64,000 nt of DNA from an uncultured Lachnospiraceae bacterium (lineage in GTDB: Bacteria; Bacillota; Clostridia; Lachnospirales; Lachnospiraceae). Shown in pieces: positions 1 to 9,146 of the stretch; position 1 is the stretch's first letter; each line of letters starts with the position of its first letter. Below the pieces are notes generated by a model. The model saw nothing but the letters and a program-made list of their open reading frames with translations, was not told the DNA's origin and made no database searches. Location: positions 23,147 to 87,146 of the forward strand of contig CAJTSL010000011.1 of assembly GCA_910578845.1 (NCBI GenBank), read 5' to 3'. Position numbers and translations under genes: made by a program.

Positions 1-632
1 ACGAAACCGTTCAGTTCCCCTAGTTTCTTGGATCGTACCCGGTACAGCGGCCTGGAATGGCTGGTGATGAACTTCGTTAACAAGACAGAGACCGGAATGG
101 TCGCTACGAAGATAAGCACCATCACCGGGGCAATGGTCAACATCATCACCAGAGAGAAGAGCACGGTGACGATACTCTGCATAATCTGTAAGAAATCATT
201 GGAGAGCGACTGGTTTACCGTATCAATATCATAAGTGATAATGCTAATGATGTCCCCGGTCTGGTACTGGTCAAAAAAGGCCACCGGAAGCTTCGAAAGG
301 TTCTCAAAGACATCCTTTCTCATCTGATAAATGACCTTCTTGGTCAATGAGATCGTCAGAAGGGATAATAAATAGGCAAAAAATGCTGAAAGCACATAAA
401 ACCCTATCATCCATCCTACATAATAAAATACTTTTTCAAAATCTACCCCGCCTGCCCTTATGCCTATCGCATCAATTGCCATGCCGGATAATTTTGGCCC
501 GAAAAGCGCTAACACATTTGATAAGAGCATCAGTGCCACGCCTATCATAATGAGAAAATAATACCTGTTAAGATAACGCCATAGCCGAAGAAGGAGATAC
601 TTTTTGGGCGCTCTTATCCTCTCATTGCTCAT
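1..632 (-). CDS. ABC exporter subunit, permease part (3' end beyond window)
   Basis: Reverse-strand reading from an ATG at 632 gives an open frame that runs off the left edge. It begins MSNERIRAPKKYLLLRLWRY and continues through several hydrophobic helices. A stretch ending FDQYQTGDIISIISYDIDTV is typical of the intracellular coupling loops of type IV (exporter-fold) ABC transporters. Only about 210 residues are visible; the ATPase domain lies outside. The start overlaps the stop of the upstream ABC gene by four bases (ATGA), so the two are translationally coupled and probably form a heterodimer. The substrate cannot be told from sequence; drugs or lipids are usual for such pairs. Confidence 0.85.
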   Translation of the reverse strand, partial: MSNERIRAPKKYLLLRLWRYLNRYYFLIMIGVALMLLSNVLALFGPKLSGMAIDAIGIRAGGVDFEKVFYYVGWMIGFYVLSAFFAYLLSLLTISLTKKVIYQMRKDVFENLSKLPVAFFDQYQTGDIISIITYDIDTVNQSLSNDFLQIMQSIVTVLFSLVMMLTIAPVMVLIFVATIPVSVLLTKFITSHSRPLYRVRSKKLGELNGF

Positions 633-2353
633 GCCTGCGCCACCTCCCTGTCCGCTCCCATTTGCAGCTCATAAATCAACCGATATTCCTGACAGTTCGC
701 CAAAAGCTCCTGATGCGTCCCATACCCAATGCTCTTACCGTCCTCTAAGACCAGGATATGATCCGCTCCCTGAATGGCGCTGATCCGCTGTGCGATTGTA
801 ATCCTCGTCGTATCCTTAAAATGCGCATGCAATTCTTTGCGGAGCTTGGCATCTGTTCTATAGTCAAGCGCGGAAGATGCGTCATCCAATATTAAGATCC
901 GCGGCTTCGCCGCCAACGCCCTGGCGATCATGATGCGCTGTTTCTGTCCACCGCTTAAGTTATTGCCCCGCACCGCTACTTTAGCGTCCATCCTTCCTTC
1001 TTTCTCCCTGATGAAGGCTTCCGCCTGCGCATGACCCGCCGCCCTTGTAATCTCTTCCCTCGTCAAACCCCTGAAAAAATCAATATTCTCTTCCATGGAT
1101 GCCGCCATCAGATAATCATTTTGGAATACCACGCCGAACAGTTCCCGCAGCTCCTGGTAGGGAACGGTATCAATCCTTCGCCCGTCAATCCAAATGCTAC
1201 CTTTATCCGTATCATAAAAACGAAGCAGAAGGTTCACAATCGTGCTCTTCCCGCTTCCCGTTGCGCCAATGATCCCCAGGCTTTCTCCTTTTTCTAATGC
1301 GAAACTAATATGGGATAAATGGTCTCCCTTCTTATTATAAGAAAACGTCACATCCCTGAATTCTACTAATGGCGCCCCGCTATCCCTCACTTCAGGCAGC
1401 ACCGACATCTGCTCCGGCGCTTCCATCACTTCCATGATACGGCTTAGCGACGCCATGCCTTTTGAGCACATCACGAATATTTTCGTAATCCCTAACATGG
1501 CGTTTAAGATTATCGTAAAATAACTCAAGAAAGCAATAATCGCCCCTGCTCCCGTCTCCCCCTTCTCTACCAGATAAGCGCCGGTAATGATCACTGCCGT
1601 TAATCCCAGATTTAAGACCAGCGTCGTCGCAGGGCTGCTTGCCGCGGAAACCCTGCCCGCATCCTGTTCTATCCCTGCCAGGTTCTCATTGACGCTGTCA
1701 AACCGTGCTCTCTCGTATTCCGTCCGTGAAAGGGCGCGGATTACCCTGACGCCGGTGATGTTCTCCTGCAAAACGCGTACCATCTCATCTAATTTCTTCT
1801 GTTGTTTGCCATATATGGGAATGCTTTTTGTCGTGACAATCCACACGATCAAGATAATAAGCGGCAACGCTGCCACCAAGACTAACGTCAGCTTCGGCTC
1901 CATCGTCATCGTGATGAAAATACCGCCTATTAAAAGAATCGGCCCCCTCACCCCCAGCCGTTGCATCCTCGCGAACATCCTATTCACATTATAGGTGTCG
2001 GATGTCAGCCTGGATACCGCTGAAGAGACCGTGAAATCATCCATCTGCTTAGCGCTTAAGTAAGTGACCTTGGCAAACAAATCGTGGCGGAGCTTCTCCG
2101 TCATGCCTCCCGCCGAAATCTCCGCCATCCGGTTCGCCCTGACATTGGTGGTAATGGAGAAAACAGCGCACACCAGCATAATGCCTCCCCATAGGAAAAC
2201 CAGACGCACCTCCCTCGTTGGCACGATATCGTCTATGATCTTCGCTAACAGGGAGGGAATCAGCAAATCCATCATTGCCGCCACAAACTTAAGGAACAGC
2301 GTAAGCAACATATAAGCGCCATATGGCCTTATGTATTTTAGAATCCCTTTCAT
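629..2353 (-). CDS. ABC exporter, fused permease/ATPase (degenerate-site half of a heterodimer)
   Basis: A 574-residue half-transporter with an N-terminal six-helix membrane domain (about residues 1-310) and a C-terminal ATPase. Visible motifs are Walker A GATGSGKST, signature LSGGQKQR and Walker B ILILDD. The residue after the Walker B aspartate is Asp instead of the catalytic Glu. Heterodimeric exporters of the BmrCD/TM287-288 type usually have one subunit with such a degenerate site. It sits between a MATE gene (2 bases upstream) and its coupled partner (ATGA overlap downstream), so all three are probably one multidrug-type efflux operon. Substrate unknown. Confidence 0.9.
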   Translation of the reverse strand: MKGILKYIRPYGAYMLLTLFLKFVAAMMDLLIPSLLAKIIDDIVPTREVRLVFLWGGIMLVCAVFSITTNVRANRMAEISAGGMTEKLRHDLFAKVTYLSAKQMDDFTVSSAVSRLTSDTYNVNRMFARMQRLGVRGPILLIGGIFITMTMEPKLTLVLVAALPLIILIVWIVTTKSIPIYGKQQKKLDEMVRVLQENITGVRVIRALSRTEYERARFDSVNENLAGIEQDAGRVSAASSPATTLVLNLGLTAVIITGAYLVEKGETGAGAIIAFLSYFTIILNAMLGITKIFVMCSKGMASLSRIMEVMEAPEQMSVLPEVRDSGAPLVEFRDVTFSYNKKGDHLSHISFALEKGESLGIIGATGSGKSTIVNLLLRFYDTDKGSIWIDGRRIDTVPYQELRELFGVVFQNDYLMAASMEENIDFFRGLTREEITRAAGHAQAEAFIREKEGRMDAKVAVRGNNLSGGQKQRIMIARALAAKPRILILDDASSALDYRTDAKLRKELHAHFKDTTRITIAQRISAIQGADHILVLEDGKSIGYGTHQELLANCQEYRLIYELQMGADREVAQA

Positions 2354-2355
2354 GA

Positions 2356-3738
2356 TCAGACCGCCTTATCCTTCCATTTGCCACGCATGTAGAACACGGT
2401 AGTGATCAATGCGCCAATCAGCCATGAAGAAAGGAGCGAAATGAAGATACATTCCTGTCTGCCGTTTGGCAGCTCCGGCGTCCTTGTCAGAATAGAAATG
2501 CCATAAGCAATCGGTACGCGGACCAAAATCGTCGTTACAATGGAAATCCACATAGGCGTCATCGTATCCCCTGCGCCGCGCATAACCCCGGAAAGGCTTT
2601 GTGTCACCGCCATCGCGATATAGCCTACCGCAAGTATCCCCATCATCTCCCGGCTCAGCTCCACAAGCTCCGGTGTGCCTGTGAAAATCCCCATAAGCGT
2701 TTTCCCGAAGATCAGGATCAAGGCAGTGATCACTGCGGAAGTGCCTACCGCTATCATTGTCCCCTGCTTTGCTCCTTTATCCACTCTGTCTAAACGTCTC
2801 GCGCCCACATTCTGCCCTGCATAAGTCGTCATCGCCGTTCCAAAAGAGAAGTTCGGCATCATGGCAAACCCATCCACACGCATGACGATGACATTAGCGG
2901 CAATGAACATCTCCCCGAAACTATTAGTCAGGGACTGTACGACGATCATCGCCATAGAGAAAATCGCCTGCGTTATTCCGGACGGCAACCCTAACCGGAT
3001 AATCTGTCGCGTATACTCATGTCGCAGCTTCAGATAACCAGGCTGGAAGTCAATAAGATCTTTCATCCGCAGCAGCCGCAGCAGACATAGCAACGCGGAT
3101 ACTGCCTGTGCAATAACCGTAGCAAGCGCCACGCCATTGACGCCCATTCGAAACGTGGCTACGAACAGCAGATCCAACCCAATATTAACCGCCGTAGATA
3201 CCAGCAGATACACAAGCGCAGATACCGAATCGCCAAGCCCGCGTAAGATACCGCTTAAAATATTATAATATGCTAAGCCTGCCGAACCAATGAAGAGGAT
3301 CAGCAAGTAAGAATGACACCAGTCAATGATCGTCTCCGGCGTATCCAAAAGCTCCAGGAGCGGCCGCGCTACCAAAGAAGCCACTACCATGACAAATAAA
3401 GTCGCAATCCCTGTCAACGTGATACAATTACCAACCGTAATAGAAAGTTTCTCTCTCTCCCTTGCCCCAAAATATTGGGACACCATTATCCCTGCACCGA
3501 CGCTGATGCCCACAAACAGGACGATCAAAAGATTCAAAATCGGGCCGGCGCTTCCTACTGCCGCTAACGCATTATCGCCTACATAATTACCGACCACCAC
3601 GCTATCCACCGTATTATATAGCTGCTGGGCAATATTCCCGACTAACATCGGCACCGCAAATAAAACAATTTTCTTCCACGGCGTCCCCTCTGTCATATCT
3701 ACCGGTTCTATAAACTTCTTCATAAATTCCATGCTCAT
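2356..3738 (-). CDS. MATE family efflux transporter
   Basis: A 460-residue, twelve-helix polytopic protein. The N-terminal segment PWKKIVLFAVPMLVGNIAQQ and the following QLYNTVDSVVVGNYVG are the classic first helix and loop of MATE (NorM/DinF-like) Na+ or H+ antiporters, which export cationic drugs or metabolites. I start it at 3738 (MSMEFMKKF), where GGGAGGGA sits about nine bases upstream. The open frame extends 26 codons further upstream without a ribosome binding site. It is the first gene of a run with the ABC exporter pair, ending two bases before the next start. Substrate is not predictable. Confidence 0.9.
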   Translation of the reverse strand: MSMEFMKKFIEPVDMTEGTPWKKIVLFAVPMLVGNIAQQLYNTVDSVVVGNYVGDNALAAVGSAGPILNLLIVLFVGISVGAGIMVSQYFGAREREKLSITVGNCITLTGIATLFVMVVASLVARPLLELLDTPETIIDWCHSYLLILFIGSAGLAYYNILSGILRGLGDSVSALVYLLVSTAVNIGLDLLFVATFRMGVNGVALATVIAQAVSALLCLLRLLRMKDLIDFQPGYLKLRHEYTRQIIRLGLPSGITQAIFSMAMIVVQSLTNSFGEMFIAANVIVMRVDGFAMMPNFSFGTAMTTYAGQNVGARRLDRVDKGAKQGTMIAVGTSAVITALILIFGKTLMGIFTGTPELVELSREMMGILAVGYIAMAVTQSLSGVMRGAGDTMTPMWISIVTTILVRVPIAYGISILTRTPELPNGRQECIFISLLSSWLIGALITTVFYMRGKWKDKAV

Positions 3739-3883
3739 AGCGATATCCCTCCCCAATCTGTATGTTCCATAAAATCCTATCTTATTTTGCAATCTTTGGC
3801 AGTTCCTGGCTATCATACATCTCTTCCACGGCTTTACAAACTCATCATAATACCAAACATATCACGATAAGCGCGGCATATCT

Positions 3884-5419
3884 CTATAAACAGCGTACAT
3901 TTTCTATCGCCACGTTCTCACAGTCCTTTAACGAAAACTGTTGCTCCATGCTCTGCCCCCGTCCGGCAATGGTGATATTTCTAAATGTTATATTCCGCGC
4001 CGCATATCCTGGCACATCAAAGCCATGAACGGTGATCGCCGTATCCTTAGACCACGTCCTGTCCGTTTCCAGGATCTCTCCGCCAATTTCAATATTCTCA
4101 TAGATACAATTCTCAAAAACAGGCGGCGTCTTCGCCGGAATCCCGTCGTCATTATATCCTACGGAATGCAGCATAATCTTCGATGTCTTGCAGTCCCTGA
4201 TATGAACGTCCCGTACATAACCGCCCCGTTTCTTCGTGCCTTTTATCTCTATCCCGCAAAGCGAGCTTTTGACATCACAGTCCCATATCCTGATGTCCTC
4301 TATCCCGCCCGATATTTCACTGCCGATAATCATGCCATGTCCAAATGAGCTCACACAGTCAAATACCCGGATATGTTTACACGGCCTGTTGATCACATTC
4401 CCTTCCGGGTTCTTACCGGACTTAATCGCCACGCAATCATCTTCCGTGAAAAAATGACAGCCGAAAATCGTACAGTTCGTAGACGAATCCGGATCCCATC
4501 CATCACCATTCCAGACACCTTCCGAATAAAACGTACAATCATTCGTCACAATATGATCCGAATAAATCATATGCACATTCCAGCTCGCACCATTCTTCAA
4601 AGTCAATCCAGACAGCACAACGTTCTGCGCATTGCTCATATTAATGAGGCGTGGGCGCATCCTGCCGGGAATCGTATCCTTTGATTCGCATTCCCGAATC
4701 TTATCCCCAAGAAAAGCCAGATACTCTTTTAACCGTTCCCTCTCATAGACAATCACACGTTTAGCAAGCATCACACCGCCGCTTTCAATCGTTCCTTTTC
4801 CACGTATCACCACATTACAACATGAATAGCCGCCCTCATGGTCTAACTCTCCCAAGTTCAGCAAACTGCTATAGCATTCCATTTCAGTGCCTTCGAAACG
4901 GCTCTTTATCTTCGGCAGATAATCCTCGATCCGATCCGTTCCCTGCAAAACGGCTTCTTTTTCCAAATATAGTTCCATATCGCTATGCATACGCAAAGCA
5001 CCTGTCAGGAAAACACCAGCGGGAATGTAAACGGCTTCTTGCGCGCCACAGTCATCGAACGCTTTCTGGATCGCCTCTGTATTCATCGTTTTCCCATCGC
5101 CTACTGCCAGATAAGGCGCTTTTGTAATATCAATCAGCGACTTCGTGCAGAGTGTCTTCACCGTAATGCTATCGGCGCAAATACACCCCTCCCTGTCATA
5201 CAGCTTCACTTCGATCCGGTAAACAGATTCCGCATTAAGGCCTTCTAGCGTATAATGCGTCTTTTTCGTCTCTCCTGCTACTTCCCCATTATTCATGATC
5301 CGAAAGAAGAACTCTTCCGGCAGCTTCAAGGGTTTCTCCCAATACACTGTAACAGAATCACTTGTCACAATATGTTGAAGCACCAACTTTTCCTTATTTT
5401 CCCTATCCTTGTTTTGCAT
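3884..5419 (-). CDS. Glycoside hydrolase family 28 (polygalacturonase-like)
   Basis: A 511-residue protein with an N-terminal fibronectin-III-like region (about residues 10-90) followed by a right-handed beta-helix. Family GH28 signatures are visible: NGDGWDPDSS, the catalytic DD in FTEDDCVAIKSG, GHGMIIGSE, and an IEIKG strand in place of the canonical RIK. GH28 enzymes hydrolyse galacturonic acid linkages in pectin, including exo-acting and rhamnogalacturonan forms. No signal peptide is present, so it should act in the cytoplasm on imported oligosaccharides. The start at 5419 is chosen because GGAG lies 7 bases upstream, inside the repeat at 5420-5485. A good sigma-A promoter lies at 5531-5559. 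Confidence 0.88.
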   Translation of the reverse strand: MQNKDRENKEKLVLQHIVTSDSVTVYWEKPLKLPEEFFFRIMNNGEVAGETKKTHYTLEGLNAESVYRIEVKLYDREGCICADSITVKTLCTKSLIDITKAPYLAVGDGKTMNTEAIQKAFDDCGAQEAVYIPAGVFLTGALRMHSDMELYLEKEAVLQGTDRIEDYLPKIKSRFEGTEMECYSSLLNLGELDHEGGYSCCNVVIRGKGTIESGGVMLAKRVIVYERERLKEYLAFLGDKIRECESKDTIPGRMRPRLINMSNAQNVVLSGLTLKNGASWNVHMIYSDHIVTNDCTFYSEGVWNGDGWDPDSSTNCTIFGCHFFTEDDCVAIKSGKNPEGNVINRPCKHIRVFDCVSSFGHGMIIGSEISGGIEDIRIWDCDVKSSLCGIEIKGTKKRGGYVRDVHIRDCKTSKIMLHSVGYNDDGIPAKTPPVFENCIYENIEIGGEILETDRTWSKDTAITVHGFDVPGYAARNITFRNITIAGRGQSMEQQFSLKDCENVAIENVRCL

Positions 5420-5485
5420 ACTAATCTCCATTCTTGCTCAACTCCCGAATTTTGGGGCCAAGACGCTATCAGCGCCGGCACAAAT
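5420..5485 (-). repeat. Dispersed repeat copy A, carries the RBS of the GH28 gene
   Basis: On the minus strand this segment reads ATTTGTGCCGGCGCTGATAG, then CGTCTTGGCCCCAAAATTCG, then GGAGTTGAGCAAGAATGGAG. It matches 63925-63991 with only a handful of differences. It contains a hairpin core (GGCGCT-GAT-AGCGTC; the other copy pairs perfectly as GACGCT/AGCGTC) and ends in GAATGGAG, which acts as the Shine-Dalgarno of the following gene. It lies in the 5' leader between the promoter and the GH28 start. Confidence 0.8.
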
Positions 5486-5489
5486 TCGC

Positions 5490-5516
5490 GGTTGAAAGAT
5501 CTTTGATTTTTCAACC
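5490..5516 (-). other. Leader hairpin upstream of GH28
   Basis: The inverted repeat GGTTGAAA / TTTCAACC with an 11-base loop lies just downstream of the predicted -10 box and upstream of repeat copy A. It would form in the mRNA leader. No poly-U tract follows, so it is not a simple terminator. It could stabilise the message or be a protein target. Confidence 0.5.
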
Positions 5517-5530
5517 TACACTTTCTATCT

Positions 5531-5559
5531 ATTATAGAGAATCCATGTCCCCAATACAA
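5531..5559 (-). promoter_or_regulatory. Sigma-A promoter of GH28 gene
   Basis: Minus strand -35 TTGTAT (5559-5554), 17-base spacer, -10 TATAAT (5536-5531). The leader to the chosen start is about 105 bases and carries two hairpins. Confidence 0.7.
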
Positions 5560-5688
5560 TAGATAATTGTGAAACAGACAATAGAAATCCATATTAAAAT
5601 AGCCGCTTGTTTTTGATAAAGCCACGCTAAGATAGCATCTTTCAATGAACGCCCGCTTGTGATAAACTAGTACAAATAACATGCCCTT

Positions 5689-6159
5689 TTAGCGCTCCTT
5701 TTTCTCATGGTGCACATTAACCGCTATCGCAATTGCCATAGCAATGACAAGTATGAGAACATAACCTGTTATGCCCGGCAGAATGTGAATTGGAAGATCG
5801 AACAACGCAAACCGGAAGACGATGATCATCGCAAAAGCGAACAAGTATATCGACGCACAGCTCATGATCCGATATCGCTTCCGCTTTGCTTTCTCTGTCT
5901 CGGTAAGCAGCGCCTGCTGTTGCTTTTCTAAGATCTCCGTACGGACCGTCAGCTCATCTACCTCGCTTTCTTTTAATAAATAGTCTGTTGAAACATTAAA
6001 AATCTTACTCATTTCAACGACTCTTTCTAATTCAGGCATTGATTCTCCTGCTTCCCATTTAGAAACAGACTGCCTTGATACCCCTAATTTCTCTGCAAGC
6101 TGTTCCTGCGATAACCCTTGTGCCTTTCTCATTTCATAAACTTTTTTTGATAATTCCAT
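5689..6159 (-). CDS. XRE-family regulator with two C-terminal membrane helices
   Basis: A 156-residue protein. The N-terminal 60 residues are a Cro/C1-type helix-turn-helix ([20 protein letters not shown]). They are followed by a charged linker and two hydrophobic segments near residues 100-150, so it is a small membrane-anchored DNA-binding protein. The start at 6159 ([10 protein letters not shown]) has AAAGGAGG at ideal distance; the open frame upstream of it lacks one. It stands alone between the GH28 leader and the FucO terminator, so its target is unknown. Autoregulation is plausible. Confidence 0.85.
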   Translation of the reverse strand: MELSKKVYEMRKAQGLSQEQLAEKLGVSRQSVSKWEAGESMPELERVVEMSKIFNVSTDYLLKESEVDELTVRTEILEKQQQALLTETEKAKRKRYRIMSCASIYLFAFAMIIVFRFALFDLPIHILPGITGYVLILVIAMAIAIAVNVHHEKKER

Positions 6160-6384
6160 TTTCTGTATACCTCCTTTTTTGATAATGAAAGTATAACAAT
6201 CATTGCGGTTGCACACTATCAATCTTGCTGTCTAAACTGGCAACCGGCAGTTGCAAAACCGCGGTCTCTACCTGCCAGGCAATTTCAGGAATTGCAAGTT
6301 AGACAATATTAGCCTAACGTCATCAGACAAAATTATCAAGCAATCATTTTATGCAAAAGTGCCAGAATAAGGCAGCAATAGGCA

Positions 6385-6439
6385 GAAAAATACCTCCTAA
6401 GCAGATATTCATGATTTCTAAGATCTGCTTAAGAGGTAT
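6385..6439 (-). terminator. Rho-independent terminator of fucO
   Basis: A 17-base inverted repeat with one mismatch (6390-6406 with 6423-6439) and a 16-base loop is followed on the minus strand by a T run (ATTTTTC). It lies 88 bases past the fucO stop. The rest of the 6160-6526 gap shows only the upstream region of the XRE gene and no further open frame. Confidence 0.7.
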
Positions 6440-6526
6440 GATATCATAGCCACAAAACAATTACCTTTTGCGCTTCGTCAAGAATGTCGCCAAAAATGAT
6501 ACCATCATTCCTAGTAGCGCCGCTTC

Positions 6527-7675
6527 TTAAATAAGAGACTCATACAGTTTCGTAATATCCTCTACGCTTGTCTCCTTCGGATTTCCCGGTCTGCATGCAT
6601 CATCGTAAGCCGACTGCGCAAGGAACGGGACATCCTCTTTCTTCACGATTTCTTTCAAATCCGCCGGAATGCCAACATCTGTAGACAGCTTCTTCACAGC
6701 GTCTACCGCCGCCTTACGATATTCTTCCTGCGACATGCCATCAACGCCCTCTACTCCCATTGCCCGTGCAATTTCACGATATTTCTCTCCGGTCGCTTCC
6801 GCATTATATTCCATAACCGTCGGCAGGATGATTGCATTGGCAATGCCGTGTGGCGTATCATACAACGCGCCAAGCGGATGCGCCATGGAATGAACGATGC
6901 CCAGACCGACATTGGAGAATCCCATGCCGGCTACATACTGCCCAAGCGCCATATCCGTCCTTCCTTCCGGTGTATTGTCAACCGCGCCTCTAAGTGAACG
7001 GGCGATAATCTCAATTGCCTTTAAATGGAACATGTCCGATAATTCCCATGCACCTGCCGTGATATAGCCTTCAATCGCATGTGTCAGAGCGTCCATACCG
7101 GTTGCCGCCGTCAATCCCTTGGGCATAGATGCCATCATATCAGGGTCAACAAACGCTACGACAGGAATGTCTTTCGGGTCAACGCAGACCATCTTCCGGC
7201 TCTTCTTATCATCCGTAATAACATAGTTAATCGTTACTTCCGCCGCAGTTCCGGCTGTAGTCGGCACCGCGAAGATCGGTACGGATTTATTCTTCGTGGG
7301 AGCAACACCCTCTAAGCTGACAACGTCTTCAAATTCAGGGTTTTTGATGATAATCCCGATTGCTTTGGCAGTATCCATGGAAGAGCCGCCTCCGATTGCC
7401 ACCAAATAATCCGCCCCGGATTTTTTGAACGCTTCCACGCCTGTCTGCACATTCTCAATCGTCGGGTTCGGTTTGATATTAGAATATAACTCATAAATGA
7501 GCCCTGCCTTGTCAAGAACCTCCAAAACCTTGCCTGTCACCCCAAATTTGACAAGATCCGGGTCGGAACATACAAATGCCTTCGTAAACCCTCTCCCTTT
7601 TGCTTCTGTTGCAATTTCCAGAATCGCCCCGGCCCCATGATAAGAAGTCTCATTTAACACAAATCTGTTTGCCAT
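6527..7675 (-). CDS. fucO: Lactaldehyde reductase / iron-containing alcohol dehydrogenase
   Basis: 382 residues, the same length as E. coli FucO and visibly similar along its whole length (MANRFVLNETSYHGAGAI; AIGGGSSMDTAKAIGII; PTTAGTAAEVTINYVITD). The group III dehydrogenase NAD site GGGS and the metal ligands D, H, H, H (TGMDALTHAIEGY, HSMAHPLGA, YDTPHGIANA) are present. It reduces L-lactaldehyde from fucose or rhamnose breakdown to 1,2-propanediol in the cytoplasm. No fucose or rhamnose pathway genes flank it here. It has its own terminator and a plausible promoter and is divergent from the flavodoxin-like pair. AAAGGAGA precedes the start. Confidence 0.92.
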   Translation of the reverse strand: MANRFVLNETSYHGAGAILEIATEAKGRGFTKAFVCSDPDLVKFGVTGKVLEVLDKAGLIYELYSNIKPNPTIENVQTGVEAFKKSGADYLVAIGGGSSMDTAKAIGIIIKNPEFEDVVSLEGVAPTKNKSVPIFAVPTTAGTAAEVTINYVITDDKKSRKMVCVDPKDIPVVAFVDPDMMASMPKGLTAATGMDALTHAIEGYITAGAWELSDMFHLKAIEIIARSLRGAVDNTPEGRTDMALGQYVAGMGFSNVGLGIVHSMAHPLGALYDTPHGIANAIILPTVMEYNAEATGEKYREIARAMGVEGVDGMSQEEYRKAAVDAVKKLSTDVGIPADLKEIVKKEDVPFLAQSAYDDACRPGNPKETSVEDITKLYESLI

Positions 7676-7711
7676 ACCACATTTCTCCTTTACCTGAAAT
7701 TAAACTACCTG

Positions 7712-7740
7712 ATTATAATGTCAGAAAACAACTTTTAAAA
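7712..7740 (-). promoter_or_regulatory. fucO: Possible fucO promoter
   Basis: Minus strand TATAAT (7717-7712), 17-base spacer, weak -35 TTTTAA (7740-7735). The -10 is perfect but the -35 is poor, which suggests activator dependence or a different start site. Confidence 0.4.
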
Positions 7741-7797
7741 AAGCTTATTTTCTGTTATTATTATACATGGAAATTTTGGGTAGGTAAAGGAGTAGCA

Positions 7798-8304
7798 ATG
7801 AAATTAATCATAACGGATTTAGAAAATTTGAAAATAAAGGTTAGCGGCGCCCATCAGATCATCTGCCCCAAAGAAAAAGGCAATTCCCCTTTGGGACTAA
7901 AACATTGTATAGGCTGTTTCGGCTGCTGGATCAAAACGCCGGGAAAATGCGTCATTCATGACGGTTATGAGAACACGGGCATCCTAATGAGCCAGTGTAC
8001 GGATTTGATCTTCATCAGCAAATGTTGTTACGGCAGCTTAAGCCCTTTTGTTAAAGCGGTACAAGACCGGGCAATTTCCTATATCCATCCTGACTTTGTC
8101 TTACGGAAGGGGGAAATGCACCATAAACGCAGATATGCCAATAAAATTTCGCTCTCCGCCTATTTTTACGGAGAAAACCTTACAGATCAGGAAAAAGAAA
8201 CGGCGAGGAATATCATAGAAGCCAACGCCGATAATTACGATGGATGTGTAAAAAACATCTTTTTTTACCAGACAAGCAAAGAATTGGAGAACATAGAATT
8301 ATGA
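7798..8304 (+). CDS. Flavodoxin/NAD(P)H-FMN reductase-like protein with Cys cluster
   Basis: A 168-residue protein with the motif HCIGCFGCWIKTPGKCVIHD. This cysteine pattern is typical of clostridial flavodoxin-family (NADPH-dependent FMN reductase-like) proteins and precedes a flavodoxin-type segment. The usual N-terminal nucleotide loop is weak here. The start at 7798 has AAAGGAG five bases upstream; a longer frame from 7600 would overlap fucO and has no ribosome binding site. Its stop overlaps the next gene's start by four bases, so the two proteins are coupled and may act together as a small redox pair. Function beyond flavin redox is unknown. Confidence 0.75.
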   Translation: MKLIITDLENLKIKVSGAHQIICPKEKGNSPLGLKHCIGCFGCWIKTPGKCVIHDGYENTGILMSQCTDLIFISKCCYGSLSPFVKAVQDRAISYIHPDFVLRKGEMHHKRRYANKISLSAYFYGENLTDQEKETARNIIEANADNYDGCVKNIFFYQTSKELENIEL

Positions 8305-8981
8305 AAATCGCACTGATTAACGGTAGCCCGAAAGTAAAGGACAGTGCCAGCAAAACCCTTTTAGAAGAATTGCACGCGCATCTGTCCCCGAAGGCAGAAT
8401 GCATAGAATTAGAATTCCATGCGACAACGCTCTCACCGGACGAGCAGACGCTGCTATTACAGGCGGATGCATGGATATTCGCCTTCCCGCTCTATGTAGA
8501 CGGGATTCCTGCACACTTGCTTTCCTGCCTTGTCGGGCTAGAGCAATTTCTTGCCACCAAAGGCAAACAGAATACCATCGGCAATGACCAGAATGTCACG
8601 AAAAGCGGGCAAAATACCATCCGCGTCTATGGCATAGCTAACTGCGGCTTTTATGAAGGCATCCAGGCAGAATATGCCCTGGAGATTTTGCAAAACTGGA
8701 GCCGCAGGGCAGGTCTTACGTGGGGCGGTGGCATTGGCGTAGGTGGCGGCGGTGGACTGTCTCAAATGCCAAAGACCGCAGGGCATGGCCCATGGGCGCC
8801 CATCATACGCACTTTTACCGCACTCTCCGAAACGATCCTGCAAGCAGGCACTACAGATAACCAGTACATTTCCGTCGCTTTCCCAAGATTTCTGTACAAA
8901 ATAGCCGCTCAGTCCGGCTGGCGGCAATCAATCCGTAGAAATGGCGGTAAAGCACGGGATCTGGGGAACAAACCAAAATGA
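8301..8981 (+). CDS. Flavodoxin family protein (NAD(P)H-dependent oxidoreductase-like)
   Basis: 226 residues. The N-terminus MKIALINGSPKVKDSASKTL is the FMN phosphate-binding loop of flavodoxin-fold reductases, followed by a WIFAFPLYVDGIPAHLL strand typical of the family. A stretch of about 30 residues around GGGIGVGGGGGLSQ is glycine-rich. The gene is coupled to the preceding flavodoxin-like gene by an ATGA overlap. No terminator is obvious after it. Substrate unknown. Confidence 0.75.
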   Translation: MKIALINGSPKVKDSASKTLLEELHAHLSPKAECIELEFHATTLSPDEQTLLLQADAWIFAFPLYVDGIPAHLLSCLVGLEQFLATKGKQNTIGNDQNVTKSGQNTIRVYGIANCGFYEGIQAEYALEILQNWSRRAGLTWGGGIGVGGGGGLSQMPKTAGHGPWAPIIRTFTALSETILQAGTTDNQYISVAFPRFLYKIAAQSGWRQSIRRNGGKARDLGNKPK

Positions 8982-9011
8982 TGACACCAGAAATGAACAC
9001 ACAGCTTCACA

Positions 9012-9107
9012 ATGGCGGGCAATGCCATTTTCCCCGCCATCTTGATTATCGTCTCCCTGGTTTTCGCTTTTATGTCTGTCCATCAGATAGAAACAAAAGA
9101 CGTATAA
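9012..9107 (+). CDS. Possible 31-residue single-helix membrane peptide
   Basis: The open frame starts MAGNAIFPAILIIVSLVFAF and contains one hydrophobic helix and a short charged tail ending ETKDV. It lies directly after the flavodoxin-like pair. No clear ribosome binding site precedes it and it may be chance or a remnant. Confidence 0.2.
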   Translation: MAGNAIFPAILIIVSLVFAFMSVHQIETKDV

Positions 9108-9146
9108 AACTTGGATCATAGCGCGGCAGGCTCGCTTCCGGACAAC

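Noticed and set aside
5365..5682. Minus-strand open frame of 105 codons across the GH28 leader
   Set aside because: It reads through a promoter, two hairpins and the dispersed repeat and ends inside GH28 in the wrong frame.
7600..7797. N-terminal extension of the first flavodoxin-like protein
   Set aside because: It overlaps fucO on the other strand and has no ribosome binding site; AAAGGAG marks the start at 7798.
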